Part shown: one piece after another, positions 18,305 to 27,200 of the stretch | Layout of the letters: the number at the start of each line of letters is the position of its first letter | Position numbering within the stretch: the first letter of the stretch is position 1 | Source of the DNA: an uncultured Flavobacteriaceae bacterium | GTDB taxonomy: Bacteria > Bacteroidota > Bacteroidia > Flavobacteriales > Flavobacteriaceae | Direction: 5' to 3' | DNA length: 57,792 bases | NCBI GenBank assembly: GCA_947486785.1 | Contig: CANKUU010000021.1 | Coordinates: 1 to 57,792 of the forward strand | Notes under the pieces: generated by a model | Databases searched by the model: none | What the model was told of the DNA's origin: nothing | The model's input: only the letters and a program-made list of their open reading frames with translations | Program-made: the position numbers and the translations under genes

Positions 18305-18547
18305 CTCAAAATACAATGTATCGTTTGTACGAAGCCCGTAGAATTTGTTTCGAAAGAGAAAAAAGTTCCAGAAATTATGAAAAGAGAAACATTACTTAAA
18401 ATTACTCAAGTGGGTATTTGCGGTACAGATATACATCCTTTTCTGGGTATTCCTGCCTTTTTTAAGTACTTACCAATATTAGGTCATGCATTAGCGGCTA
18501 AAGTTGATAAAAACGAAAAAATTGTTGTGGTTGACTGTGGTCAATAG
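18305..18547 (+). pseudogene. relic of a zinc-dependent alcohol dehydrogenase (N-terminal part)
   Basis: One frame reads CIVCTKPVEFVSKEKKVPEI, then LLKITQVGICGTDIHPFLG and YLPILGHALAAKV. This is the N-terminal GroES-like zinc domain of medium-chain dehydrogenases (catalytic cysteine in VGICGTDIH). The normally conserved GHE is GHA, and the frame ends at TAG 18545-18547 after about 75 residues of the usual 340. No start codon stands at the expected place. Such dehydrogenases occur in L-fucose/uronate gene sets, so this is probably a dead member of the neighbouring pathway. Confidence 0.65.
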
Positions 18548-18983
18548 GCATAACTATTTCTACAGATTTAAATTATCGAGCAAAACTTTGGAAGTACGGA
18601 GGTGATAGAGAAGCCATAATGACAACGCTAACATTGTACTGCGATATAATACTAGGTAACGAAGAAGATGCAGAAAACATCTTGGTATTCATCCCGAAGG
18701 TTTAGATGTTCATAAACATGGAGGTCAGCTAAAAGCAGTAGTTTTTTTATCAGTTTGCAAACAAATGATGAAAAAATTTCCGAAATCTAAAAAAGTAATT
18801 ACTACTTTAAGGGGCTCAATTTCAGCATCACATAATACTTGGGACGGCGTTTTGTTTGATGGTAAAAAGATGTTTGAAACTTTTGAATATCAGATTACAG
18901 ATATTGTTGACAGAGTTGGGGGAGGAAATTCTTCTATGGGCGGTTTAATTTAAGGATTGTTACAATTTAGTAAAGATATTTTA
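18545..18983 (+). pseudogene. relic of a PfkB-family sugar kinase (KDG kinase-like)
   Basis: Starting where the dehydrogenase relic stops, the sequence reads STDLNYRAKLWKYGGDREA and YCDIILGNEEDAEN, shifts frame near 18685, continues LGIHPEGLDVHKHGG, and ends VDRVGGGNSSMGGLI-stop-GLLQF. This follows 2-keto-3-deoxygluconate kinase, which phosphorylates KDG. The PfkB catalytic GxGD is GGGN, the start is missing, one frameshift is present, and a tyrosine codon has become TAA at 18951-18953. The two relics appear to have been joined by a deletion. A further unrecognised fragment runs to about 19059. Confidence 0.7.
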
Positions 18984-19065
18984 TCAAAAACAAAGTTAAA
19001 GGTCTTGAAGCCAAAGTAAAGGATATTTTAGTATTGTTTAAACGTTTAAGAAAATAATAAAAGCA

Positions 19066-20718
19066 ATGAAGCAAGTATTTTTAAAAATCCATCCCAAAGA
19101 TAATGTTCTAGCAGCTTTACAAGATATTAATGCTGGATTTGAGATTAATTTTGAAGGTGATTCATTCAAATCAGTCGAAAAGATACCTGCCAAACATAAA
19201 TTTACATTTCAAACCTTTGCTAAGGATGATGAAATTATAATGTACGGTGTTCTTGTGGGTAAAGCAACAAGGTTTATAGAAAAAGGTGAACGCATTACTA
19301 TGGAAAATTGTGTTCATGCCACTATGGCTTATGGTGTAAACGAAAATGAACTTTCTTGGAAAGCACCAGACGTTAGCAAATGGAAAAACACCACATTTAA
19401 TGGGTATCATAGAGCAGATGGCAGCGTAGGTACAGCAAATTATTGGTTAATTATTCCAATGGTTTTTTGCGAGAACCGTAATGTTGAGGTTTTGAAATCT
19501 GCCTTACAAGAATCTCTAGGTTATCATACCACTAAAGATTTTGTGGTTGATACCGCTAGCTTGGTTCATCAATTTAAAAATGGAGCTTCTACTGAAGATT
19601 TAATGAAATCTGAGATTACACGCACTACCGAAGAAATAAAGAAAAATAGAGTTTTTACGAATGTAGATGGTATAAAATTTTTAACCCATGATGGTGGTTG
19701 TGGTGGTTTTAGATTAGATTCTGAATCGCTTACTAGTCTTTTGGCAGGGTATATTACGAACCCAAATGTCGCGGGAGCAACAATTTTAAGTTTAGGTTGC
19801 CAACATGCCGAAGTAAAAAACGTGCAGGAAAGTATTCTAAAACGCGATCCAAATTTTGTAAAACCTTTATACATACTTGAGCAACAAAAAAGTAAAAGCG
19901 AGCGACATTTTATTGAAGAGGCAGTTAAAAAAACCTTTTTAGGTTTAATTGAAGCAAATAAAACAGAAAGAAAACCCGCCCCTTTGAGTCATTTAAATTT
20001 AGGTTTAGAATGTGGAGCGTCAGACGGTTTTTCGGGTATATCTGCAAATCCTACTTTAGGTTATGTTTCTGATTTGTTAGTCGCCTTAGGAGGAACAACG
20101 GTACTGTCTGAGTTTCCAGAATTAAATGGTGTAGAACAAGAACTAATAAACAGATGTAAAACCAAGCAGAATAAAAAGAAGTTTGCACATTTGATGAATA
20201 GATATGCGGCTAGAGCAATAGCTTTAGGGTCTGCTTTTAAAGACAATCCTTCACCTGGTAATATTAAAGACGGATTAATAACTGATGCTATGAAATCTGC
20301 AGGGGCAGCAAAAAAAGGAGGAACTTCACCAATTACAGCTGTTTTAGACTATACTGAAAAATGCACAAAAAAGGGACTCAATTTATTGTGTACCCCGGGT
20401 AATGATGTAGAAAGCACCACAGGCCTTGCTGGGTCAGGTTGTAACATTATTGCATTTACAACTGGTCTTGGCACACCTACTGGTAACCCTGTTGCACCAG
20501 TAGTAAAAATTTCTACCAACACTACCTTATCAGAAAAAATGAGTGATATTATCGATTTTAATGCGGGCACTATCATAACTGGGGAAGATACTATTATTTC
20601 TAAAGGAGAGGCACTTTTAGAGTATATCATAAAAGTTGCTAGTGGAGAAGAAGTACCGGCAGCTGTTCGTTTGGCGCAAGATGATTTTATACCATGGAAG
20701 CGGGGTATTTCATTATAA
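19066..20718 (+). CDS. UxaA family altronate/sugar-acid dehydratase
   Basis: This protein has 550 residues, the full length for the altronate dehydratase family. An N-terminal SAF-like domain (about 1-95) is followed by the large UxaA domain, with HRADGSVGTANYWLIIPMVF near 115, THDGGCGG near 207 and NLGLECGASDGFSGI near 308, plus LCTPGNDVESTTGLAGSGCN. Members dehydrate altronate or related sugar acids to 2-keto-3-deoxy acids, probably using iron. The truncated tagaturonate reductase downstream argues for altronate. The fuconolactonase and fucose transporter further on make L-fuconate an equally possible substrate now. It looks intact. Confidence 0.8.
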   Translation: MKQVFLKIHPKDNVLAALQDINAGFEINFEGDSFKSVEKIPAKHKFTFQTFAKDDEIIMYGVLVGKATRFIEKGERITMENCVHATMAYGVNENELSWKAPDVSKWKNTTFNGYHRADGSVGTANYWLIIPMVFCENRNVEVLKSALQESLGYHTTKDFVVDTASLVHQFKNGASTEDLMKSEITRTTEEIKKNRVFTNVDGIKFLTHDGGCGGFRLDSESLTSLLAGYITNPNVAGATILSLGCQHAEVKNVQESILKRDPNFVKPLYILEQQKSKSERHFIEEAVKKTFLGLIEANKTERKPAPLSHLNLGLECGASDGFSGISANPTLGYVSDLLVALGGTTVLSEFPELNGVEQELINRCKTKQNKKKFAHLMNRYAARAIALGSAFKDNPSPGNIKDGLITDAMKSAGAAKKGGTSPITAVLDYTEKCTKKGLNLLCTPGNDVESTTGLAGSGCNIIAFTTGLGTPTGNPVAPVVKISTNTTLSEKMSDIIDFNAGTIITGEDTIISKGEALLEYIIKVASGEEVPAAVRLAQDDFIPWKRGISL

Positions 20719-20773
20719 TAATATTACATTTTCTGATAAGCTCCACACCATTTTTTGTCAATTAAAATATAAC

Positions 20774-21307
20774 ATGCAGCAAATAAATATAAAGGCTACT
20801 TATCTAACTGAAAAGAAACACTCAAAAGTATTACCGTTTGAAACAGGAAATTTTCTTCGCGCTTTTGTTGATTTGATGATTCAAAAATTGAACAAAAAAA
20901 ATAACTTTAAAGCCTTTGTGGTGCTTGTAATGCCCACGAATCAAAGAAATTATAATATACTAAAATCTCAAGAGGGCTTATTTACTATTGTTATTAACGG
21001 TTTTAAGAATGGTAATCAGGTTGTTGAAAAATCAGTCGTATCCTATATTCAAAAACGGGTAAATCCTTATTTAAATTGGAGTGCATATTTAACCTTAGCA
21101 AAAATTAAGGATATCGGTTTTATAGTATCAAATACTACTGAGGCCGGCATCAAATTTAATAGACAAGATAAATTGGAAGAATATCTACCGAAAGATTTTT
21201 TTTTCCAAATTAACACTTTGGTTATTTTAGCTAGTACTCGTATCAAAATATCTTCCGTAAATACAAAATTTTGGAATCTCTCAAACTTTATTAAATTTAA
21301 AAAATGA
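20774..21307 (+). pseudogene. truncated tagaturonate reductase (UxaB-like), N-terminal third
   Basis: From ATG 20774 the frame encodes 177 residues matching only the beginning of mannitol-dehydrogenase-family tagaturonate reductases, which are about 480-500 long. Seen are GNFLRAFVDLMIQKLNKKN, QEGLFTIVINGF and FIVSNTTEAGIKFN. After LPKDFF the match fades and the frame ends at 21307. The substrate-binding and catalytic lysine-containing C-terminal half is missing. The conserved FGxGNFLRAF start is altered to FETGNFLRAF, which would damage the NAD motif. The stop overlaps the ATG of the fuconolactonase, so it may persist as a leader for that gene. Confidence 0.7.
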
Positions 21308-22131
21308 AAATTGATTCACACCAACATTTCTGGCAATACGATCCTCAAAGGCACTCATGGATTACTGACGATATGGCTATTATTCGTAAAGACTTTCTGC
21401 CTCAAAACCTGAGAATGGTTTTTGAGCAGAATGGAATTGACGGCTGTGTAGCAGTACAGGCAGACCAAACTTTATCCGAGACAAATTTTCTCTTAGATCT
21501 GGCAAAAGCAAACGACTTTATTAAAGGCATAGTAGGTTGGATAGATTTAAGATCAGAAAAAATTGAAGACTTGCTTTATGAGTACCATCAGCAACATCTA
21601 ATAAAGGGCTGGCGTCATATTGTACAAGGAGAAGCAGATCATAACTTTTTGCTTCGCAAAGATTTTGTTAACGGAATTTCATCCTTAGAAAAATATAATT
21701 ACACCTATGATATTTTAGTTTTGCCCCATCAATTAGGTGCAACATTAGAGTTTGTAAAGCAATTTCCAAATCAAAAATTTGTCATAGATCATATGGCTAA
21801 ACCATATATAAAAAATGGTTATTTTGAGGGTTGGGCGGTTCTGATGAAAGAAATTGCTAAGCATGAAAATGTATATTGTAAATGCTCAGGTATGGTAACC
21901 GAAGCAGATTATAAAAGTTGGAAACCAGAACAGCTAAAGCCTTATTTTAAATTGATTTTAGATTCTTTTGGTGTAGATAGAGTAATGTACGGGTCAGACT
22001 GGCCTGTATGTTTGGTTGCAGGAAGTTATAGTAAGGTAAAAGATGTAATTACTGATTTTATCAAAACTTTAAGTAGTACTGAGCAAAAAGCCATCATGGG
22101 CTTAAACGCCGTTAATTTTTATAATTTATAA
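21304..22131 (+). CDS. amidohydrolase, L-fuconolactonase-like
   Basis: This metal-dependent hydrolase of 275 residues belongs to the amidohydrolase-2 group that opens sugar lactones. Metal-site motifs are IDSHQHFW at the start, FVIDHMAKP near 158 and MYGSDWPVC near 226, the standard order for L-fuconolactonase / rhamnonolactonase. It would hydrolyse L-fucono-1,5-lactone, made by fucose dehydrogenase, to L-fuconate. It overlaps the truncated uxaB by 4 bases, is followed 2 bases later by the SDR gene, and a fucose symporter comes next, which supports L-fucose as substrate. Confidence 0.75.
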   Translation: MKIDSHQHFWQYDPQRHSWITDDMAIIRKDFLPQNLRMVFEQNGIDGCVAVQADQTLSETNFLLDLAKANDFIKGIVGWIDLRSEKIEDLLYEYHQQHLIKGWRHIVQGEADHNFLLRKDFVNGISSLEKYNYTYDILVLPHQLGATLEFVKQFPNQKFVIDHMAKPYIKNGYFEGWAVLMKEIAKHENVYCKCSGMVTEADYKSWKPEQLKPYFKLILDSFGVDRVMYGSDWPVCLVAGSYSKVKDVITDFIKTLSSTEQKAIMGLNAVNFYNL

Positions 22132-22133
22132 TA

Positions 22134-22922
22134 ATGGATTTAGAATTAAAGGATAAAATTGTAGTTGTAACCGGTGCTGCGGGGCTTAAAGGTAGTATAG
22201 GAGAAACTTTAGTGCAAGCTTTAGCAAATGAAGGCGCAACACCTATAATTATTGATATCAGCCCAAGAGGAGAGGTATATGCAAATGCCTTAAGAAATAG
22301 GGGTATTGACTCTATTTTTATCAATACAGATCTAACAGATCCAAAACAAATAGAAAAAGCCGCAAATTTAATTGGCGAAAAATATGGGCGAATAGATGCT
22401 TTAATTAATAATATTGGAGTAAACGACGGAGTTGGCTTAGAAGCTTCTGTAGAAGATTTTATGAAGTCGATAAAGCTAAATTTGGTTAGTTTTTTTGCCG
22501 CTACCAAATACTGCTTACCCTATTTAAAAATAGCAAAAGGAAACATTTTAAACATAGGCTCAAAAGTAGCATTAACCGGACAAGGAAATACCTCTGGTTA
22601 TGCGGCCGCAAAAGGAGGGGTATTGGGTTTAACCCGAGAGTGGGCGGTTGATTTGATTAAATATGGAATACGTTCGAACGCTATAATTATTTCAGAAAGC
22701 TGGACACCCTCTTACAACACTTGGATACAATCGTTAGAAAATGGTGAAAAGAAATTAAAATCGATAATTAAAAAGATACCATTAGAAAATAGAATGACAA
22801 CACCCCAAGAAATTGCAGATGTTTGTTTATTTACTATTTCAAAAAAATCATCACATACTACTGGTCAGTTTATTACAGTAGATGGTGGTTATGTTCATTT
22901 AGATCGTGCCCTGCTTAACTAA
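22134..22922 (+). CDS. SDR family oxidoreductase, probable L-fucose dehydrogenase
   Basis: This is a classical short-chain dehydrogenase of 262 residues. Catalytic residues are in GYAAAKGGVLGLTREWA (YxxxK) with an upstream serine in NIGSKVALTG. The C-terminal VDGGYVHLDRAL is typical. The dinucleotide loop is TGAAGLKGSIG, two residues longer than the usual TGxxxGIG. Sitting between fuconolactonase and the FucP-type symporter, it most likely oxidises L-fucose to the lactone. The other candidate step is oxidation of 2-keto-3-deoxy-L-fuconate, also done by SDR enzymes, and the sequence alone does not decide between them. Confidence 0.65.
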   Translation: MDLELKDKIVVVTGAAGLKGSIGETLVQALANEGATPIIIDISPRGEVYANALRNRGIDSIFINTDLTDPKQIEKAANLIGEKYGRIDALINNIGVNDGVGLEASVEDFMKSIKLNLVSFFAATKYCLPYLKIAKGNILNIGSKVALTGQGNTSGYAAAKGGVLGLTREWAVDLIKYGIRSNAIIISESWTPSYNTWIQSLENGEKKLKSIIKKIPLENRMTTPQEIADVCLFTISKKSSHTTGQFITVDGGYVHLDRALLN

Positions 22923-22942
22923 TAACAACCAAATTTAAAATC

Positions 22943-24265
22943 ATGACCGAAATTAAAAAAGTCCATATTGTTTCAAAAGAGTTTCTACTCCCCTTTATTC
23001 TAATTACCTCTCTTTTTGCACTTTGGGGTTTTGCCAACGACATAACCAATCCTATGGTTTCAGCTTTTAAAAAAATATTAGAACTTACCAATATTCAAGC
23101 ATCATGGGTACAAGCAGCTTTTTATGGGGGATATTTTACAATGGCACTTCCTGCAGCATATGTAGCCAAAAGATATTCTTATAAAACTGGTATTTTAGTA
23201 GGTCTTGCCCTTTATGGTATAGGAGCTCTCTTATTTTATCCAGCGGCAGCTAATGAAAATTATATGTTTTTTCTTATCGCCCTATATGTGCTCACCTTCG
23301 GATTAGCTTTTTTAGAGACCACAGCAAACCCTTTTATTATGCATATGGGGGCAGAAGAAACTGCTACCCAACGTCTAAATCTAGCTCAAGCATTTAATCC
23401 ATTAGGAGCACTTTCAGGACTTTTTGTTGCACAAACTTTTATTTTGTCATCCTTACAGTCCGACAATCTTGATGCTGATGGTAATCTTATTTACGAAACG
23501 CTTTCTAGTACAGCAAAAGCAGCGGTAAAAACTTCAGATTTACAGGTGATTCGTAACCCATATGTGGCCTTGGGCTTATTTGTTATTGTGATGCTTGTGA
23601 TTGTTTTATTCATTAAAATGCCCGAGAAAAATCAAGAGGAGAATGCAACCGATATGCGAGGGTCTATTAAACGTATCTTTAAAAAAGAACGGTTTGTAGG
23701 TGGGGTTTTTGCGCAAATGTTTTATGTAGGTGCTCAAATCATGTGCTGGACTTATATCTACCAATATGCAGAAAATTTAGGCATAGCAAACAAAGACGCC
23801 GTAAATTATGCATATGCAGCACTTATCATATTTCTGTTGGGTCGATTTTTTAGTACCTATTTGATGAAATTTATTTCTTCAGGTAGAATATTAATGCTTT
23901 TGTCTGTTTTAGCGATTTTCTTATGCCTCGGAACAATTTTTATTCATGGTTTTGTTGGACTATACTGTTTAGTAATGATCTCTTTTTGTATGTCTTTAAT
24001 GTTTCCAACGATTTATGGAATAGCCCTTAGCGGTTTAGGCGACGATGCAAAGACAGCTTCAGCATTTTTAGTAATGGCGATTGTTGGTGGTGCATTTATG
24101 CCTGTATTTCAAGGTTTAATTCTTGATTTAGGTGGGCCAGGATATGATGATATCTTAATTATGGGTGTGCCTGAGGTCAATTTTTCATTTATATTACCTT
24201 TAATATGTTTTCTTGTGGTTACCTTTTATGGCTATCGAACGTTGGTATTAAATAGAAATTCTTAG
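22943..24265 (+). CDS. fucP: FucP-type MFS sugar:proton symporter
   Basis: This membrane protein of 440 residues has about 12 hydrophobic segments. It opens with LFALWGFANDITNPMVSAFK, the signature of the fucose/glucose/galactose permease group. ALYVLTFGLAFLETTANPFI and RLNLAQAFNPLGAL are also conserved in FucP. Inner-membrane import of L-fucose with protons fits the adjacent fucose dehydrogenase and lactonase. Galactose or glucose transport is a possible alternative, given galactokinase nearby. It starts 20 bases after the SDR gene. Confidence 0.8.
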   Translation: MTEIKKVHIVSKEFLLPFILITSLFALWGFANDITNPMVSAFKKILELTNIQASWVQAAFYGGYFTMALPAAYVAKRYSYKTGILVGLALYGIGALLFYPAAANENYMFFLIALYVLTFGLAFLETTANPFIMHMGAEETATQRLNLAQAFNPLGALSGLFVAQTFILSSLQSDNLDADGNLIYETLSSTAKAAVKTSDLQVIRNPYVALGLFVIVMLVIVLFIKMPEKNQEENATDMRGSIKRIFKKERFVGGVFAQMFYVGAQIMCWTYIYQYAENLGIANKDAVNYAYAALIIFLLGRFFSTYLMKFISSGRILMLLSVLAIFLCLGTIFIHGFVGLYCLVMISFCMSLMFPTIYGIALSGLGDDAKTASAFLVMAIVGGAFMPVFQGLILDLGGPGYDDILIMGVPEVNFSFILPLICFLVVTFYGYRTLVLNRNS

Positions 24266-24445
24266 TTTAACAGATGGTATTAAAATGCTTTTTTACATTA
24301 ATTATGTAAAGCTTCTTTATAATTTTACTTAAAAACAAAAGCTTAGTTTTAAAACCAAAATGCGGTTAAAAACAAGAAATTAAATTAAGGATGAGAATAA
24401 ATTTAACACCTTTTAAAAGGGTGCGACAAAAAAATTAGAACCAAT

Positions 24446-26020
24446 ATGTATTTAAAAAAGTCTAATTTACTAATTGCTTTAACGAGCTTACTAATTGTAT
24501 CATGCAATGAAAAAAAAGGTGATGATACCGTTAAAGTAAAGCCAACGAAGCCCAATATTATTTACATTTTAGCTGATGATTTAGGCTATGCTGAGTTGGG
24601 GGTTTATGGCAATACAAAAATAGAAACGCCAAATATTGATGCTTTGGCTAAAGAAGGTATGCTCTTTACACAGCATTATAGCAGTGCCCCGGTTTGTGCA
24701 CCTGCACGGTATATGTTTTTAACAGGAAAGCACGCAGGGCATGCTTATATTCGAGGTAATAATGAGTGGAAAGAACGTGGTGATGTTTGGAACTATCGGG
24801 CCATGGCAAAAGATTCAACATTAGAGGGGCAAGGTCCTATGCCAGAGAGTACAATAACAATGGCACATAAACTTAAAGATGCAGGTTATGCAACAGGTAT
24901 AATAGGTAAGTGGGGCTTGGGAGCTCCACAAACAAAATCGGTACCAAATGATATGGGCTTTGATTTTTTTTTCGGATACAACTGTCAACGGCAAGCGCAT
25001 ACGTATAACCCCTTGTTTTTATATAAGAACAAAAATCGAGTACATATAGCGAATGATACCATTGCGCCTCGTACCAAATTAGCACCAAATGCCGACCCTA
25101 ATGACCCAATTAGTTATGCAAAGTTTAATCAAAAATACTATAGCCCAGATCTATTTTTTAAAGAATTAACTGGTTTTGTAGATAGAAATAAAGCACAGCC
25201 ATTTTTTTTATATTGGGCTACTCCTATACCTCATGTTGCACTGCAAGCACCTAAAAAATGGGTAGATTATTATAGTGCCAAATTTGGAGAAGAGAAACCT
25301 TACTTGGGTGACAAAGGTTATTTTCCACATCAAAAGCCTAGAGCAGCCTATGCCGCAATGGTCTCATATTTAGATGAGAATATTGGTAAATTGATAAAGC
25401 AATTAAAAGCAGAAGGTATTTATGATAATACCTTAATTATTTTTACTTCTGATAACGGCCCAAGCTATGCTGGGGGCGCAGACCCTGCCTTTTTTGATAG
25501 TGCGAAACCTTTTGATGGTGGGTATGGAAGAGCAAAGGGCTTTTTATATGAAGGGGGTATTAGGGTACCCATGATTGCTACTTGGCCAGGTCATATTAAA
25601 TCAGGTAGCAAAAGCGATCATATTTCTGCACACTATGATATGTTAGCAACCTTTGCTGATGTCGTTAATTTTGAGAATTTAGAGCCAACAGATGGTATTA
25701 GTATTTTGCCCACCTTGTTATCTGAAAAGAATCAAAAAAAACATGAATTTTTGTATTGGGAATTTCCTAGTTATGGGGGTCAAGTAGCAATTAGAATAGG
25801 AGACTGGAAAGTAGTTAGGCAAAACTTGAAAAATAAAGATAAACCAACTTTAGAACTTTATAATCTTGTGAGCGACCCAACAGAAAAAAATAATCTTGCT
25901 GCTCAACATCCCGAAATATTAAAAAAAGCAGCAGAAATTTTTAAAAAAGAACGTAAATCACCAGAACTAGAAGATTTTAAAATACCGCTACTAATGAACG
26001 GTCTTTTATCTGAAAAATAG
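24446..26020 (+). CDS. arylsulfatase-type lipoprotein (S1 family sulfatase)
   Basis: This sulfatase of 524 residues has a lipoprotein signal (ALTSLLIVSC, C20). The catalytic formylglycine precursor is C84 in SAPVCAPARYMFLTGKHAGH (C-x-P-x-R type), metal-binding residues start with ADDLGYAELG at 43-52, and further conserved stretches are GIIGKWGLG and IIFTSDNGP. It removes sulfate esters, presumably from algal polysaccharide or its oligosaccharides, in the periplasm or at the outer membrane. The gene for its probable maturase follows 30 bases downstream. Exact substrate and subfamily cannot be decided by eye. Confidence 0.85.
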   Translation: MYLKKSNLLIALTSLLIVSCNEKKGDDTVKVKPTKPNIIYILADDLGYAELGVYGNTKIETPNIDALAKEGMLFTQHYSSAPVCAPARYMFLTGKHAGHAYIRGNNEWKERGDVWNYRAMAKDSTLEGQGPMPESTITMAHKLKDAGYATGIIGKWGLGAPQTKSVPNDMGFDFFFGYNCQRQAHTYNPLFLYKNKNRVHIANDTIAPRTKLAPNADPNDPISYAKFNQKYYSPDLFFKELTGFVDRNKAQPFFLYWATPIPHVALQAPKKWVDYYSAKFGEEKPYLGDKGYFPHQKPRAAYAAMVSYLDENIGKLIKQLKAEGIYDNTLIIFTSDNGPSYAGGADPAFFDSAKPFDGGYGRAKGFLYEGGIRVPMIATWPGHIKSGSKSDHISAHYDMLATFADVVNFENLEPTDGISILPTLLSEKNQKKHEFLYWEFPSYGGQVAIRIGDWKVVRQNLKNKDKPTLELYNLVSDPTEKNNLAAQHPEILKKAAEIFKKERKSPELEDFKIPLLMNGLLSEK

Positions 26021-26050
26021 CCTATACTTACCCCATTAATTTATGTATTT

Positions 26051-27193
26051 ATGAGCCATAATTCTAGTCTTATTATTTTTATGTCCGCTGTTATATTTTG
26101 CTTTAGCTGTAAAGAGGAAGTAAAACAAATACAATTAAAAGATCATAAAATTGATCAAAAATCAAAGGCCAATAACAAGAAGGTTTTAGCAGAAGTACTA
26201 GTAAACAAGCCAGCGAATATTAGTACACCAGAAGGTATGGTTTGGATTCCTGGCGGTACATTTCGGCAGGGTGCAGTTCCGCAAGATACAATGGCTATGG
26301 CTCATGAAGTACCTTCGCATAAAGTAGCGGTAGATGGTTTTTTTATAGATATAGCTGAAGTAACAAATAAACAATTTAGAAAATTTGTAAAGGAGACAGG
26401 GTATAAAACCCTTGCAGAAACAGCCCCTAACTGGGAGGAGATGAAAAAACAACTGCCAGAGGGAACTCCAAAGCCACACGATAGTCTTATGCGTGCAGGT
26501 TCTTTAACCTTTATTAAAACTAAAACCGCTGTAAAAAACTGGTATGATTTTTCGCAATGGTGGCAATGGACCATTGGAGCCAATTGGCAACAACCTAACG
26601 GACCAGGTTCTTCAATAAAAGGGAAAGACAATTATCCTGTAGTACATATTGCATATGTAGATGCTCAAGCATATTGTAAATGGGCAGGAAAAAGACTGCC
26701 TACTGAGGCAGAGTGGGAGCGAGCAGCAAGAGGAAATAAAGTGACTACCTATTTTTGGGGCGATGATAGTGCTGTTTTAGAAAAAATGGCAAATACTTGG
26801 AACGGGCAATTTCCTGTAGCGAATACCACCTTAGATGGTTTTGAAAGACTAGCTCCTGTAAAATCGTATCAACCCAATGAATTTGGTCTTTACGACATGG
26901 CAGGCAACGTTTGGGAGTGGACTTCAGATTGGTATAATGTAAATTACTATAAAGAGTTGGCAGATAGCAATAAAACAGTTATCAATCCTACCGGAGCTTC
27001 AAGACCTTTTAATCATAACAACCCTTTGGTTAAAGAAAAAATAATGAAAGGAGGCTCTTTTTTATGCAATGCATCCTACTGTGCGAGTTATCGTATTTCA
27101 TCTCGAATGGCAACTACCATAGATTCATCGCTTGAGCATCTAGGTTTTCGTACAGTAGTAACTCTTGACATGATCACAAAATCAAATAATTAA
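26051..27193 (+). CDS. formylglycine-generating enzyme (SUMF1 family) lipoprotein
   Basis: This protein of 380 residues has a lipoprotein signal with C20 (VIFCFSC). The FGE-sulfatase domain covers about 62-370: GMVWIPGGTFRQG, EVTNKQFRKFV, RLPTEAEWERAARG, GLYDMAGNVWEWTSDWY and GGSFLCNASYCASYR. The two cysteines C339 and C344 sit exactly where the copper-binding, catalytic pair of true FGE lies, and the ending TTIDSSLEHLGFR matches. It therefore probably oxidises the sulfatase cysteine to formylglycine, unlike many SUMF-domain proteins that lack the pair. Being 30 bases behind the sulfatase, it is very likely its dedicated maturase, acting outside the cytoplasm. Confidence 0.8.
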   Translation: MSHNSSLIIFMSAVIFCFSCKEEVKQIQLKDHKIDQKSKANNKKVLAEVLVNKPANISTPEGMVWIPGGTFRQGAVPQDTMAMAHEVPSHKVAVDGFFIDIAEVTNKQFRKFVKETGYKTLAETAPNWEEMKKQLPEGTPKPHDSLMRAGSLTFIKTKTAVKNWYDFSQWWQWTIGANWQQPNGPGSSIKGKDNYPVVHIAYVDAQAYCKWAGKRLPTEAEWERAARGNKVTTYFWGDDSAVLEKMANTWNGQFPVANTTLDGFERLAPVKSYQPNEFGLYDMAGNVWEWTSDWYNVNYYKELADSNKTVINPTGASRPFNHNNPLVKEKIMKGGSFLCNASYCASYRISSRMATTIDSSLEHLGFRTVVTLDMITKSNN

Positions 27194-27200
27194 GTATCAA

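Noticed and set aside
20636-20773. Upstream extension of the truncated uxaB ORF
   Set aside because: It lies mostly inside uxaA in another frame, and reductase similarity begins only after ATG 20774.
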